Below are positions 12,289-24,650 of a stretch of 64,000 nt of DNA, piece by piece. The DNA is from Saturnia japonica (Eukaryota; Arthropoda; Insecta; Lepidoptera; Saturniidae): contig CM065309.1 in the NCBI GenBank assembly GCA_033032175.1, forward strand, positions 10,354,001-10,418,000. The letters run 5' to 3'. The stretch's first letter is position 1, and every line of letters starts with the position of its first letter. A model generated the notes under the pieces. The model had not been told where the DNA came from. It saw only the letters and a program-made list of their open reading frames with translations, and did not search any database. The position numbers were made by a program, and so were the translations under genes.

Positions 12289-12483
12289 TTTTTTTTATCG
12301 TGGTGTAATCCTGCATTGGATCCACCTTCCGAGCCGGGCCGTTCAAGGGAGATGTATGTCGGACTCTTACAGACTAAAACTCCACGGTGTCCTTCTCGCA
12401 CTTACTGGCCGGGGAGCGGGAACTGCTTATGCACGGCATGCGCTCTCCCGACAGGTGTGGCCCTACCCCGGGGCCCCGTCGGC
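12289..12483 (-). mobile_element. 3' end of a LINE, with 16-bp target duplication
   Basis: A GC-rich insert of 195 bp is flanked by perfect direct repeats cttactacaagcactt (12273-12288 and 12484-12499). It has a run of T at its left edge, that is a poly-A tail on the minus strand. Together these are the marks of target-primed reverse transcription. The words caccgtggagttttagt recur on the plus strand near 46130, so both belong to one element family. It is a 5'-truncated copy without coding capacity. The open frame across it is not a gene. Confidence 0.8.
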
Positions 12484-12599
12484 CTTACTACAAGCACTTG
12501 CTTTAAGTCCGATTCTAGTAATACAACTTTAATTATGTAATAATACATAGTTTAAGTGAGTGTACGTGTGCATTAGAATTTCAAACCTTAATAAACCTA

Positions 12600-12770
12600 A
12601 AATTACGATGAATCATAACATCGCAAAGATTTCATAGCATGATGGAAAAACGTCTTCTGGTACTCGCCTGATAACTTTTGAAAATTTTCACTTAAGCTCT
12701 TAGTAATCCTAGCGTATCATCTTTAGTCACGTCGTCAATTAACATAAGTATGTAATCAAAATTTATCTTA
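12600..12770 (+). repeat. Decayed SINE fragment
   Basis: Landmarks of the SINE family (catagcatgat, cttaagctcttag, cctagcgt, cgtcgtcaattaac) are present in order but badly diverged. No A box is visible. Confidence 0.35.
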
Positions 12771-13079
12771 TGGTATAAAAAAATGTAATCACTACAACTA
12801 CATTGTCGCAATATCTAATGTTAAAATATTATTTTTTTTAATTTGCCAAATCTATTTTGTATTGTTTAAAATTAATTTTTATCTATCCAGGTTTTCTAGT
12901 TATCATGATAAGGTATAAAAAAAAACTCTGTATATCAGTTTCCATGACTTCGGCATAGAAAACTGCACTACTTTGAAATAAATTAATCTCTTTTAATTTG
13001 TGACTTTTGTGCTAGGCGAAACACTTACATGAATGAAAACTTGAAATATTGCAGCCAAATATTTAACACTCTAAAATCA

Positions 13080-13800
13080 ATATATATTCTTTTTTTCTCC
13101 TCCGGGATAAAAAGTTCACTTTTAGTCCCTGTCACGCGGGACAAAAGTACCCGATTCTCTCCCGGTGAGATGGCAAATGTGCGCATGCGCATACTTTACT
13201 TTATCTCCCGGTAACCTAGCAACTGCGTTTCCCTCGGTGCGTAATATACTATTATTACCACACCGAAATTGCCTGATAAAATTTTTCTATGTTTGCTTTA
13301 TTATAGATCATTGACGCGATCAATTGTAGGCAACAAAGGAGGCTGTTTTATATTGACAACGAATTAACGTCGATTGATGGTGCTTCAGTAGGATATCGCA
13401 GGGCTTTAAATTTAGAAATATTTTTAAACTTACCAACTACCAAAAAACATGTTTTTTAAACAAAAACCAATTTGTCTTTTTTTGTACTAGCTCAACACAA
13501 TGATTGTACATTACCTGATGGTAAGTGCGGTACATTCCACAAACAAAGGTGACCGTCGGTGACACAAATTTCATCGGCAATCGTCGAAGTCATGCATTCA
13601 TACCGACATGCTAAAATGACTTTTCACGGCTCGTTTGAAGAACCTAATGTCATAGGAAAGGGGGAGCACGTTCGCTAGGAGACTATTACATATCTGCACA
13701 GTATGGCAAAGGTAAGAATTAGAGAACTGCTTTGTTCATGCTATGATTGGTGCTACCGTGTAGCTGTGGCTCCGTAGACCAGACCACGTGGTTCTGTAGT
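13080..13800. repeat. Two adjacent dispersed-repeat fragments
   Basis: 13080-13250 contains ctccgggataaaaagt and ctcccgg patches of a common lepidopteran retroelement tail. 13495-13800 opens with cctgatggtaagtgcggtac, a phrase repeated in weaker form near 23630. No coding domain is seen. Confidence 0.35.
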
Positions 13801-15644
13801 GGAAGGGAGATGATGGGATAAGGTCAAACAACTCTTTAGAACTCTCTTCAGATCAGACTCTTTTCCATCTATAATTCTTTGAATAACTTTGCCATATTTT
13901 GTAGACAAATTTAAACTAAATTATATATTACGTTATAAATACACGACTAATTATTTAAATATATGCATCGTTCGTTTGAACACGTGAAAATTATGAATTA
14001 GAAAACAGTGATTTAGAAAAAAATATATACAACATTATAAATGTGTATTAAAGTAGAAATTAGGAACAAATAGAAGTATTATATGGGAGGCAAGAAACTT
14101 TAGAAGCCAGAGCGAGTGTAAAAGGAGCTTAACGAATGGAAATATGCGAAAAATTATTATTAAGGTAGAAAAAATTATAAATTAATAAAATATAATAGTT
14201 TGTTTGAATTGCTTTCTAATTATTCTGTTTCTCCTTGCATTAAAGCGATAAAATAGTGTTTAGTTTTGCGTCAATTACATTTAAAATTGCGAAATTTCTT
14301 TCCTGTCTGCATATTATGCACCTACTAAAAATATTAGCGTGTCATACATAGCCTTACAAAGTTTATAATATTTAAAAGAAAAACTAACTGACTAATATAT
14401 CAACGCACAACCCTAACTACTAAAGCTAGAATCGGGAAAATTTGCATGTGGATACTGTAGGTGCAGAAAATATTATCCGAAATTCAACCCCTAAAGTAAA
14501 GAAAAAGGGTGTGGAAGATTGTATGAAAATCCGTTATTTTTGAAGATGTTCTATAAAAATTGGTATTTAGAAATTCAGTTAGAAAGTAATAAAGATGGAA
14601 ATTAACTCAACTATGAAACGAACGACGCCACGGGAAAAGCGCTATTTATAATTATGCTTAAAATTGTTATTGTAAGGGTTTTAATTTCCAAATAATATGT
14701 ACTTTTATACCCTAAATTCTATGCAAATTAGTCATCGATTAAAATTGTGTTCATAATAAAATAAAATAAACAATAATTATTCTTTTACTTCTATTGTAGA
14801 CTATTCTAGTCTTGATTTAAAACGTAAAACATATTATTTAATATTAGCATAAATAAGTATTTTCTCAACACCCACGTGATAAAGATTCATTGTTTATTTG
14901 GACCAAATCATAGATAAAAGTAATTTGTTTTCGAATTATTTTAATAAAATCCTTTATAACTAACAATTGTAAAGTGAAACTACGTAAAATAATTTGTTAT
15001 ATTTATATATGCTTCTATAATCTTCCAGTAATTTGTGGTGTAGGGCTCTGTGAATTGCGTCATACGTATGGGTACGACAGTAAATTATGAAGATTTTTTC
15101 AAGTTATCGGGCTTGTGGAAACCTCACGTTTCGTCATACTGATTGACCAGTCACTGACTACTTGATATTGATAGAACAACCGCATATTACTAAAAAATAA
15201 TGCCTTAGAATCAAATCGTCAACTAGTTCAAACGGCGGAATATCAATTCGAATATACTCTGGTTAAACTAACGATATTTTTTTCAGAATACGCGTACATT
15301 TACTCATTTGAATTGGTAGCGCTATCGGCTAATGGTAAAGAAAAATGACACAAAATCTGAACCCTTGAAAAATGTTTATGTTAAAGTACCACTGTATGTG
15401 AGAAAATATAGAAATGTGGATTTATCGACGTTTGATATTGTGAATATGTTGCGTGCTGCCGTGATGTTTAAGCCCGTGCAACTGAAGTTTTGAGGTCTTA
15501 AAATGATGTAATTAGATTTACTATTAATTACCTAATCAATATTTTTCAAGTGCGCAATATAGTATCACCAAATTTACCAATGCCGTAAGGCCTAATCTCT
15601 TATTATAATTTTTATATTATATTATATTAATTATTTAAAAAAAA
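13800..15644. other. Gene-free stretch
   Basis: AT-rich DNA. I see a fragment near 14400-14560 with words common to interspersed repeats (gggtgtggaagattgtatgaaa) and nothing else with recognisable structure. Confidence 0.3.
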
Positions 15645-15935
15645 TATGGCTCAGTAGTAGCGTATATGGAAACCGCGTCGATTAACGTGGCTTCGAATCT
15701 CTGCAATAAAGATCCTTCGGTGAAGGAAAACATCGTGATGAAACCATAGCAATGTCTTTCATGCTAGCTACCACCCTTGAATTGAAAATCTGACGCCAAG
15801 CAACTATAGGTGCGTTCCGGTAGCTGCACTTGAGAACCAGTCTTCCCACTATACTCAGTGTCTTACCATCGATGACCAGATCGTCACTTATCATCAGGTG
15901 AAATTGTGCCAAACGTTAAACCTATATATAATTTA
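15645..15935 (+). repeat. tRNA-derived SINE
   Basis: It begins atggctcagtagtagcgtat (A-box like), then a weak B box (gcttcgaatctc), ttcggtgaaggaaaacatcg, gctaccaccc, gccaagcaactataggtgcg and catcaggtgaaattg. It is one of the better preserved copies in the window. Confidence 0.7.
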
Positions 15936-16239
15936 AAAAAATATTATCTTATATTTTTACGGTTCAATATTTTCTTTACGCATTATTAATTTAAAATAAA
16001 AACTGTTGATGATCAAAAACTAAAATACAATTTAAATAACCAATTATGTGTTATTCATCCTTAAAATGTAATATAATATACGACATTATAATTTATTACA
16101 GTATTTTATTTTTATGATTAATAAAACAATAAAACTAGATATTCCATCCATTCAAAAATTAAAGAACTAGTTTTATTATAATCTACAAGACAAGAAATCT
16201 AGCTACAAACTACTTCATACCTCTTTTAATATATAAAAA

Positions 16240-17620
16240 AACTAGCTGGCCCGTCAGACGATATCCTGCCCTTTCCGATGGTTAATAGCTCGACTACATT
16301 ACCAATTATCGAATCATAGCCTAGCTAGGAACCATCGTCTCAATAAAATAAGTAGGTATATTATGTAAATATGACCTCAATCGGTCAAGTCTTTCGCAAG
16401 TTGTAGAGTCACTAACATGCGCACAAAAGTTTAATATAACTAAAAGATAAATAGACTCTACAATAAGAATACCAGCATGTTCTTATTGGAGATAAGGCTC
16501 ATTCCGAGGAAGCCATCTATTTATCTTCGACTAGCTGTGCCCAACGGTTTCACCCGTATTAATTTTATCCGACAAACACCGCGCCGCGCCGCTTAAGCAC
16601 CCAGTCTATCATAATTGTTCTTCCCGCAAGTACAAATTATTTTAATTTTAGATTATCTCCTAAATTATGTGTTCAAATAGAGAACTACTGATACTCTATA
16701 GAGAAAAATAAATTGTCTTAATATGATGAAGTAACTTTTGTTCATAAGTATTAATATTCCTTGTCAACAAAATAATGCTTATATATCATTTTTTAATTTT
16801 CAACAAATCTTTGTCTCAAAATACCTTATTGCGGCGTATGTATAAGAGATAGGCATATACTATCGCTGACTTTTTTTAGATATATTAAGGACCAATATTA
16901 TTTTAGAACATTGTATTTCCGTATCATTAACGATTACGTCAGCGAACGCGGATAAAGCGTTCGGGAGGGCCTCGACTTCCGACCTACGTAATAAAAATCA
17001 ATATTCTATCTGATAGTTGTAGCATAATGTTAATCTTATACTATTCCTCGAAAGTATGGCTATCATATACAAAAATAATTATTCGAATCCGACTGTTAGT
17101 TCCAGAGATTAGCGTGTTTAAACAAACAAAAAACTTTTCCGCTTTAATAAATTAATATATTTATCTATGTCGATAGTTCTTTGTTTTCCAACTACATTGT
17201 GTTACAGCTAGAAAATATCTGAATCATTCACGTTTCCGCACATTAATATCTTTGACTGTTAGCTGATATCGTTGCTAACTAAATCTACTTTAGTATTATT
17301 ACATTAACTACAAAAACGTGATGAAATCATAAGATGTTGGGTGGGTATTTCGTTGCGTTTTAGCGTGTCACCATCTTGGGCTACATCGCCATTTAACCTC
17401 AGGTAAGATTGTAGCCTAATCGCTAAAAAAACGTAACGGCTGAACTGATTTTGACGGTGCTTTCATTGATTACTCGGTGCCGCGGCGTTCTCGCGGGAGT
17501 CAGTGAACCATTCAAAATAATTGTTTTCCATGCACGCAGAGCCATCATTGTTTCGCCCAAGATTGCTTCAAGATTAGCCCAGAGAAACATACAGACAGAC
17601 AAAATTTAAAAAAAAAATGT
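16240..17620. repeat. Cluster of retroelement tail fragments
   Basis: Pieces opening with actagctggcccgtcagacg (16243) and actagctgtgcccaacggtt (16530) are heads of the common decayed repeat. 17330-17470 resembles a SINE tail, and 17560-17600 ends acatacagacagacaaaa, a typical tail of the same families. No host gene is seen. Confidence 0.4.
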
Positions 17621-17929
17621 TTTGTTTTTTTATTTCGTGGAAATAATCATGTATGCTTAGCAAAAATATTGTATTTCGAAAGCACAGACAGACATAAATT
17701 ATATTTATTCATTTATATCGATATCGGCTATTATCTAAGGCTCTAAGTGTTAAACAGAACGTTTTGCATGGTAGGATTGCAATCGCACAACAAATGCATC
17801 CGACTACGCCTGTACCGTGATTATCAATTAGGTACACCTGGGCCCCAGCCAAGTTAAATGTCTACAATCGTTAACACAAACGAAATCGAAAAAGTGTATG
17901 GAATTGACATATCTGATCACGTGATTCAA

Positions 17930-18160
17930 CGTTGCGTTAAAGAAAGGTTAAGATTATAGAAAGGCCATTCCGAGATGAGCCGCTGTATATATATCCTGTA
18001 TTCAAACGGGTTGGTAGGGTAACCGTACCCGACTGGGTCGCGACTACCATGAATATGATGATAAACCCATCACAGACTTTTTGGTTTGTCGAGTTCGGGA
18101 TCAGCCAATGTATATCAAGGCTACCAATAGGTTTAAAGGTGGGCATGACAGCAGAAATTG
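17930..18160 (-). repeat. Dispersed repeat with gatcagtcggtgtatat-type words
   Basis: Contains aaacccatcacagac, ttggtttgtcgagttcggg and gatcagccaatgtatat. Closely similar words recur at 34970-35220. An open frame of 69 codons crosses it but encodes no known domain. Confidence 0.4.
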
Positions 18161-18346
18161 GTGGTGGATTACCGATAAATTATAATCGATAATACTGTGC
18201 TTACCAGTGTCGCCACTTTGTCTTACTACTTATATAACCTATACATAACAGATTAACATCCATTTAAAGAATACGGTTTTGTTATAAGCATTATCATGGA
18301 CCAAGCAAATATTTCAATTTCTACAAATTCTTTCATTCTCATTTAC

Positions 18347-18660
18347 TAAGGATGTGGAAATATTATTCGAATCATATTGAATCGAACTTAAGTTACTATT
18401 CGGTTCGAAATTAGAATTTCCGAATAATTTCATTTAAGTTTCGAATATTCTTTTCTAACTCCGAATAATTGAATCTCTTTTTGTATATTAAATCTCATGA
18501 ATTATTTAAAATTTGAATTGTACTTACGAATAATTAGAAATTTTAAATTTGTTCAAAATCTTACAAATAATTTGACATTTTCGAAAATTCGAGTTTTTAC
18601 ATTCTAGGTTCGATTTGAATATAAATATTCCATTCGTTCCGAATAATTCGCACATCCTTA
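18347..18660. mobile_element. hAT-type MITE, 314 bp, 8-bp target duplication
   Basis: Terminal inverted repeats start TAAGGATGTG and end CACATCCTTA; the similarity extends inward about 40 bases with mismatches. The element is flanked on both sides by the identical 8-mer tcatttac (18339-18346 and 18661-18668), the duplication size of hAT transposases. TAAGG fits the hAT terminal rule YARNG. The interior has no coding capacity but repeats the word gaataatt in both orientations at least six times. Confidence 0.88.
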
Positions 18661-18668
18661 TCATTTAC

Positions 18669-20650
18669 AACATTCTACTGACGCGGAATTACATTAAAAT
18701 AATACTATATTAAATTAAATAACTAATAATATTAAAGCAACGTATTAAAAATTATTTATAAAGTTTGCGATGATCAAATAGATGCATATATTTATAGTTT
18801 CACGTGGTAATACATTACAATATACCTACATATAGATAAACATACCACTTTACCTAACTTTATTCGACACTACTACTGCTGGTCATTCTTGTTTAAATAC
18901 ATCTAGGCGCTTCACGTGTATGAGACGCCCTTGTTGACGCAATATGTATTTTTGAGACTAACTCAGAATAATATGAGCAGTTTAACATACTGTATTTTAT
19001 TTGTATTATCTTATCGGGAATAATGCCTTTTTCAACAAAAGAGTAGGTATAAAATATTTATTTACAGTCTTTTCTTATAATAAATCAAATTACTTTTGTA
19101 TAAATTTTTAAAATAAGTGACCACCTTTTTATATAACAATTTTGTGACATCATATACTTATATTTGCAATATTTTCACTTTTCCTTTATATCGGAATTAA
19201 GGTCATAAAAGACTGACGATCAACACTTTTGGATATCATACACAAAGGGCATCTTGAAGCAGTTTAATAAAGTATTTTTAACCTACATACTCCTTTGGGT
19301 TTATGATATAATCAAACCACCAATAACATTCCTGCACTTAATATGCATGTCAACTAGTCTGAATATATTTTAAACAACGTACCTACACAATTTACACCAT
19401 TGGCATTTTAAGCGGACCTAATCATTTACTTTAATTTCTAGTATTAGTATATAAAAAATATTGTATTCGCATCGTAATTTCTCTCTCTCTTAATTTCTAT
19501 TCATCAATACAAATAATAAAATTAACAAAAGCATTAATTTCCGACTTCCTGATAAATTTTAGAGTACAGGCAATAACTAACAGCAAGCGTCACCACCAAC
19601 ACTTAACTTTAAATTATTTGATGAAAAAGTAAATTGGACTGCTTAAAACGCGATGTACTTAATCAAAATAAGTTGAAAGAAACAAATCTTTCTAGCATTT
19701 TATATATTTCATTAAACATTTTCTCTCTTTTCTTCTTATTAATTATAACATATTTATATATTTTGAATAACGTATTATATGACAAGACTAATAATAAATA
19801 TATTTCCAGTAAAGGTACACCGTGTGACAATCTTCTAAGAAATGGAATGAGCTAAGAACGAATTTCGAATATAAAATGAAGAACGTTGCAGCTGGCCTTG
19901 ACCGCGCTCATACGGACACAAATCTGGAAAACAAGCCATTAAAGCAACATATAACGCAAATATCGAAGATCGTCTCTGGCCTCCGCAAAACTAGTTACTT
20001 CGGTTTAAATGTCAACGGCTATTATTATAGCTGATCCCCAGACCACCAGGGTCAGACATAAAACCATCTGAAGTCACAAATCAATCAATATTACTTCTCT
20101 AAAATATATTTTTATATGTACAATATAAAATTTTCAATATAAAAAAGAATGTCCATTAACACTTTTATAGTAAAGTTTTTATGTCTTAACAATTTAAGTA
20201 GATAATAATTTATTTGTTATTAATTATACCTACTATCTAAAACCAATAAACTGCTTAACTGAATTGATTCGCGAATGTGATCCCAAAATACATTTTATAA
20301 GTTTAAGTAATATTGCGCAAAATTACAACTTGTTGTCTCATGGTATGAAATAAGAATTCCATAATCATAATGGAATGAATATTTGAAACCGACGTCTATA
20401 TTTATAAATCTTTATCTTTCTAAAGTTTGCTCTAGCAATTTTATTTGTACATTGTTTTCCTTTAGCGTCCCCACTAGCATCTTAGGTATCTTATTTGAAC
20501 TCAGAAAAAGTCTTCTTCTTGTTCTGTTAACTTATCAAGAATAGCCACCATATTCCATACGACAATGGAGAAATCAAACCTTATTATCAAATATTATTGG
20601 TCACTAATATTACTAAACCTAATCAGATTTACTTTTATTGCATTAATTAA
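18669..20650. other. Gene-free stretch
   Basis: AT-rich intergenic DNA with a short CT run near 19482-19490. Short open frames here (for example 19634-19855) show no domain, codon bias or homologous neighbour. I see no gene. Confidence 0.3.
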
Positions 20651-20699
20651 TCTCTAGTTATGTCTTCATCACAATCGTATATCTTAAGAGATACTCTTA

Positions 20700-22261
20700 T
20701 TGCCGAAACAAGCTAAAAGTGGTAACTTGGCTCGTATTACTGCTTCCTTGAAACATGATTTTTATAGAGCTGACTATATCTCATGTATAGCAGAACTCTC
20801 CTTAATAGATTGGAAGAAGTTAATTGTAATGAATCTGTGCACAACTTTTATAAAGTTTTGTGGTCAATTATTGATAAATACACTCCCGATAAAAGACCAA
20901 AAAAAAACTATCCTATATGGTTTTCTTTGTCATTGATAAAACTAATTAAAGAAAAACACAAATATCGAATAAGATACAAAAATATAATAATCCTCGTGAT
21001 TATGATATTTTCAATACCTTACGTATTAGATCATAGAAAATTATGGAAATTTATTTCCAGTCGTATATATATAGCTAAGATAAAACAGGAACTGAAAATA
21101 AATATCAAAACTTTTTGGCGATACATTAAATCTAAAAAACCGTACAATGGTATTCCCACCCAGGTTTCGTATGATGGTCGACTTGTTGATGCTAACCAGG
21201 TTGCAGACTTATTTGCTACATATTTCTCCTCAGTTTATACTGTTAAGCAAGCTTCAGACGCAGTTACCCTGTCTTATAACTCATCGAATTATTCCCTCCC
21301 AGAAATACGTATAAGTGAAAAGATATCAAAACCAGTTTAGAAAGTTTGGATGTGAGTAAAGGGGCTGGTCCTGATGGAATACCACCAATATTTATACGGC
21401 TTTGCTCAAAAGCGCTTGTTAAGCCTCTGCATATGATCTTTAATCAGTCACTCAAAGAAGGAATATTTCCCGATTTATGGAAAATCTCATATGTAATTCT
21501 AATATACAAGTCAGGTAATAGGAATGTCGTATCAAATTACAGACCAATATCCTATACAAACAAAAGTGTCAATACATAACTTTTACCCATAAATTAAAAT
21601 ACATTGATTTTACCTATCATATTGGAGGTATACGCCTGGAGATAGTATCCGTAGTTCGGGATTTAGGTGTCATATTTGACTCTTTTTTTTTTTTTTCGAC
21701 CTCATATACTTAATATTGTACCCAGAGCTAAAAAGGTGCTTGGATTTTTTATGCGTTCATCACGACCATTTCACAATAACGAGAGTGTTATCTTGCTCTT
21801 TAATACCTTAGTTAGAAGTATTCTTGAATATTGTTCTGCCATATGGTCACCTCACTATACCACCTACGTAGAGCTTATAGAATCCGTCCAAGCTCGTTTT
21901 GTTCGATGCTTGAGCATAAGAAAATGGTATTTTTAAATCTATACCTAATTATGATAATAGACTAAAATATTTTAACATGATAAGCCTAAAAGAAATGCAA
22001 CATATAGCTGACTTACTCGTTCTTTACAAAATTGTAAATGGTTATATAGATGCGTTACTTATTAATTACTTGTATTTTATATCACATATCCGTGCAGTGC
22101 GATACCCACCACACATATTTTCCATTCCGACTACAACACTGAATACAGTATTTAGTAGCCCTCTTGTGCGTATGGCAAGGTTATACAACGAGAGATCAAG
22201 CACGATTAATCACTCAGTAGATAACTTTTCTCAGTCAATCAGTTCATACAAGCACTCCTAG
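20700..22261 (+). mobile_element. Jockey-like LINE remnant with internal deletion of the RT core
   Basis: Open pieces in three frames join into one degraded ORF2. 20783-21340 encodes the linker between endonuclease and reverse transcriptase (WFSLSLIKLIKEKHKYR, FWRYIKSKKPYNGIP, LFATYFSSVYT). 21346-21579 encodes the first RT motifs (KGAGPDGIPPIFIRLCSKAL, NYRPIS). The catalytic YADD region is missing: sequence jumps from NYRPISY to a C-terminal motif (VRDLGVIFDS) around 21560-21690. 21667-22261 encodes the C-terminal domain (FNTLVRSILEYCSAIWSPHY). Frames are broken by stops and indels, so the copy is dead. A T run splits the DSFFFF segment near 21681. Confidence 0.8.
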
Positions 22262-23262
22262 TTTAATAATTAGAATATAATTTCAAATAAACTTTAATAT
22301 GTAATGATTTAAAATTTAGTAGTTATCCTTATTTCAATATGTTTTTAAACGTCAGGCAGGCCTATTATCTGAGCGATTGCATTGTTTTTTTTTTTTTTAT
22401 GGAAATGATAACATGAAATTTTACCTTTTTGTAATCTTTCTGTTGGCAGGCTGAATATATAAAATAAAAATAGTAAAAATACTAAGATATAATAAATGCT
22501 AGTCAGTTTATATTTGTTCCATAGAGAAAAAACATATGACATGTTATATTATATCCGACAAAAACAACAACATATTATAGATAAACTTTTTGTTACTATA
22601 ATGATATAAATATCAATTTAATATGTTTAAAATTTAATAAAGGTGTGTGGTGATCTCACTTACACGTTGTCTTAATAAATAACTGTTTTAATAACATACG
22701 TTATGATGTAATTCCAAATATGTTTTGCAATAAAAAGACACGACTCTCCAAAAAATGTTAAATAAATGTAATTTATTTGAAATCGCAAAGCCCGATATAC
22801 ACCCTGACCTACTTCTTTCGAATATAATGATGTGATGAGAAAATATGCTACTCGTACATATATGCAGATAACATAATATATACCTGAAAACAGACAAATA
22901 TATTCTTTGTCAATGTTTTAAATTATATTTTTTGATTTAAATCAAACTTTCGTATTTTAATTATTATACTATTCATATACTTTCCAGTTATCTCGCTTTA
23001 TACGTATATTAATACTCAAACTATTTCATTTATGGGATGAAACCAGTGTCAAACTCAAATAGCTGGTGGCATTATTAAAGAAAGTCCCGAGAAAGATTGC
23101 CTGTATGGAAGTAAATTAAGGGAGCTAGCAGAGTTCAATGGATTATGTTTGCCAATGGAGCCAATTGGAGTAAGGGTTAATATAGAGGCAGTGTAACAGA
23201 AATGTACAACAGACCGGCAAGAACTTTTTGCTACCATTAGGTACTGTAGGAAGTGTACTTCC
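22262..23262. other. Gene-free stretch
   Basis: AT-rich. The open frames at 22345-22542, 22688-22897 and 23055-23237 lack domains and start contexts. I see no gene here. Confidence 0.3.
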
Positions 23263-23620
23263 TACCAGCCGTTGCTACCTTTACTTTCTAGCTACGATCA
23301 CTAGTTTCAACACGTTGAACATTTCGATTATATATAAATATATTCAACAGGATAATAAGTATACATTTCAATAAACAGAAGAACATCAGATTTTTATTTT
23401 AAATACGATCACAGCATATTACCCTTCATACCAGCCCATGCTAACTTTACTTCCTAGCTACGATTCCTAGTCTTGAGATGTTGAAAATTTTCGAATATAT
23501 ATCATTTCGAGATTTTTATGTATGTATATATATATCATTATATTCAACAGGATAATAAGTATACAAGTCGATAAACTGAACAAAATTCAATATCTTTTAA
23601 GTACGATCACAGCAAATTAA
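23262..23620. repeat. Imperfect tandem duplication, about 165-190 bp unit
   Basis: Two head-to-tail copies (about 23262-23428 and 23429-23620) share, in the same order, taccagcc, ctttact..ctagctacga, attcaacaggataataagta and tacgatcacagca. The second copy has an AT insertion. Function is unknown. Confidence 0.7.
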
Positions 23621-24074
23621 TTTACTGCACTACACCTGATGGTAAGCACAATAAAATCCAAATGCAATGGTGCCATTCAAGAAACTGAGTAGCTCTTATC
23701 ATATTATATACTACGTATAAAGGACCTCATGTTGTAGGAAGGAAATAATATGCTGTCTGGAAAACAATTTTATAGCTTAAAGAGTATGATAAATACAGTT
23801 TTTTGATACTTATTTTTCAAACCAATTTTATTATTTTTTTGCAAATAGGGTATAATATTTTTTTTTTAATAATTCAAGTTTGATACTATTGTTTTGCTAT
23901 AATAGCTTTTGATATGGATATCACGCCATCTCTTAATTATGCGTGAAACTTAAAATAACTTGTGTTTGCCAAGCTTAATACTTAATCAATACAGTGTCTG
24001 TTTTAATACAAGTACTATAGATGGTGGTAGTAAAATAACATAACATTTTTCTTTATTTTTTTTTCTTAATCTTC

Positions 24075-24310
24075 AGGTTTTAGTCCTTGGCTATAATCTC
24101 ACTTCATTTTAAGTGGCTCAATATAATCTAAGCCACCCATAGAGGTGCTTTACGACATGTTTTCAAATTGAGGGTGATAGCTTGCCAGATGGACATTAGA
24201 AAATGCGCTACCACCAACCATGCTATGGTTTTATCTTGATGTTTTTTACACCGAAAACTCAGTTTCATTCGAATTTACGTCGGTTGACGTGGTGCCCGCT
24301 ATCATAATAG
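24075..24310 (-). repeat. SINE copy, minus strand
   Basis: The reverse complement carries the SINE landmarks in order (ataaaaccatagcatggttg, ggtagcgcattttctaatg, gctatcaccctcaatttg, acctctatgg, gattatagcc). It is diverged. Confidence 0.5.
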
Positions 24311-24479
24311 CGTCACTGATTGATTACCTACATTCTAGAATAATCAATCAGAAAATCTCGTGATTTATCACGGTATAGGTAGACCTGTATAAAATGAGAT
24401 CTATATTGAAATGAACTAAATATTTGCATCGACTTTATAGTATTCATTTATAGAAAAGTCATTCATAACTCGACGTAAA

Positions 24480-24650
24480 CATAAGACGAGAAAGACGAGG
24501 GTTCGAATGCCACTATGAAACTTAGCTTTCGGTGAAAGAAAACATCTTGGAACTATGGCATATTATAGCAGTACTGTCTAACTACCGCACTCAAGTAGAC
24601 AATCATCGCCAAGCACACTTAAGTGACAGTTTAGTTTCAAAGCTTAGTTA
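24480..24650 (+). repeat. SINE fragment with intact B box
   Basis: gagggttcgaatgccac fits a tRNA B box and is followed by gctttcggtgaaagaaaaca and cgccaagcacact, as in the other copies. Confidence 0.5.

Noticed and set aside
12316..12540. 74-codon plus frame at 12.3 kb
   Set aside because: It lies across a LINE tail bounded by a target duplication and on its non-coding strand.
15645..15735. Possible tRNA gene from A- and B-box-like words
   Set aside because: No cloverleaf can be drawn and the same head occurs in several SINE copies with a common non-tRNA body.
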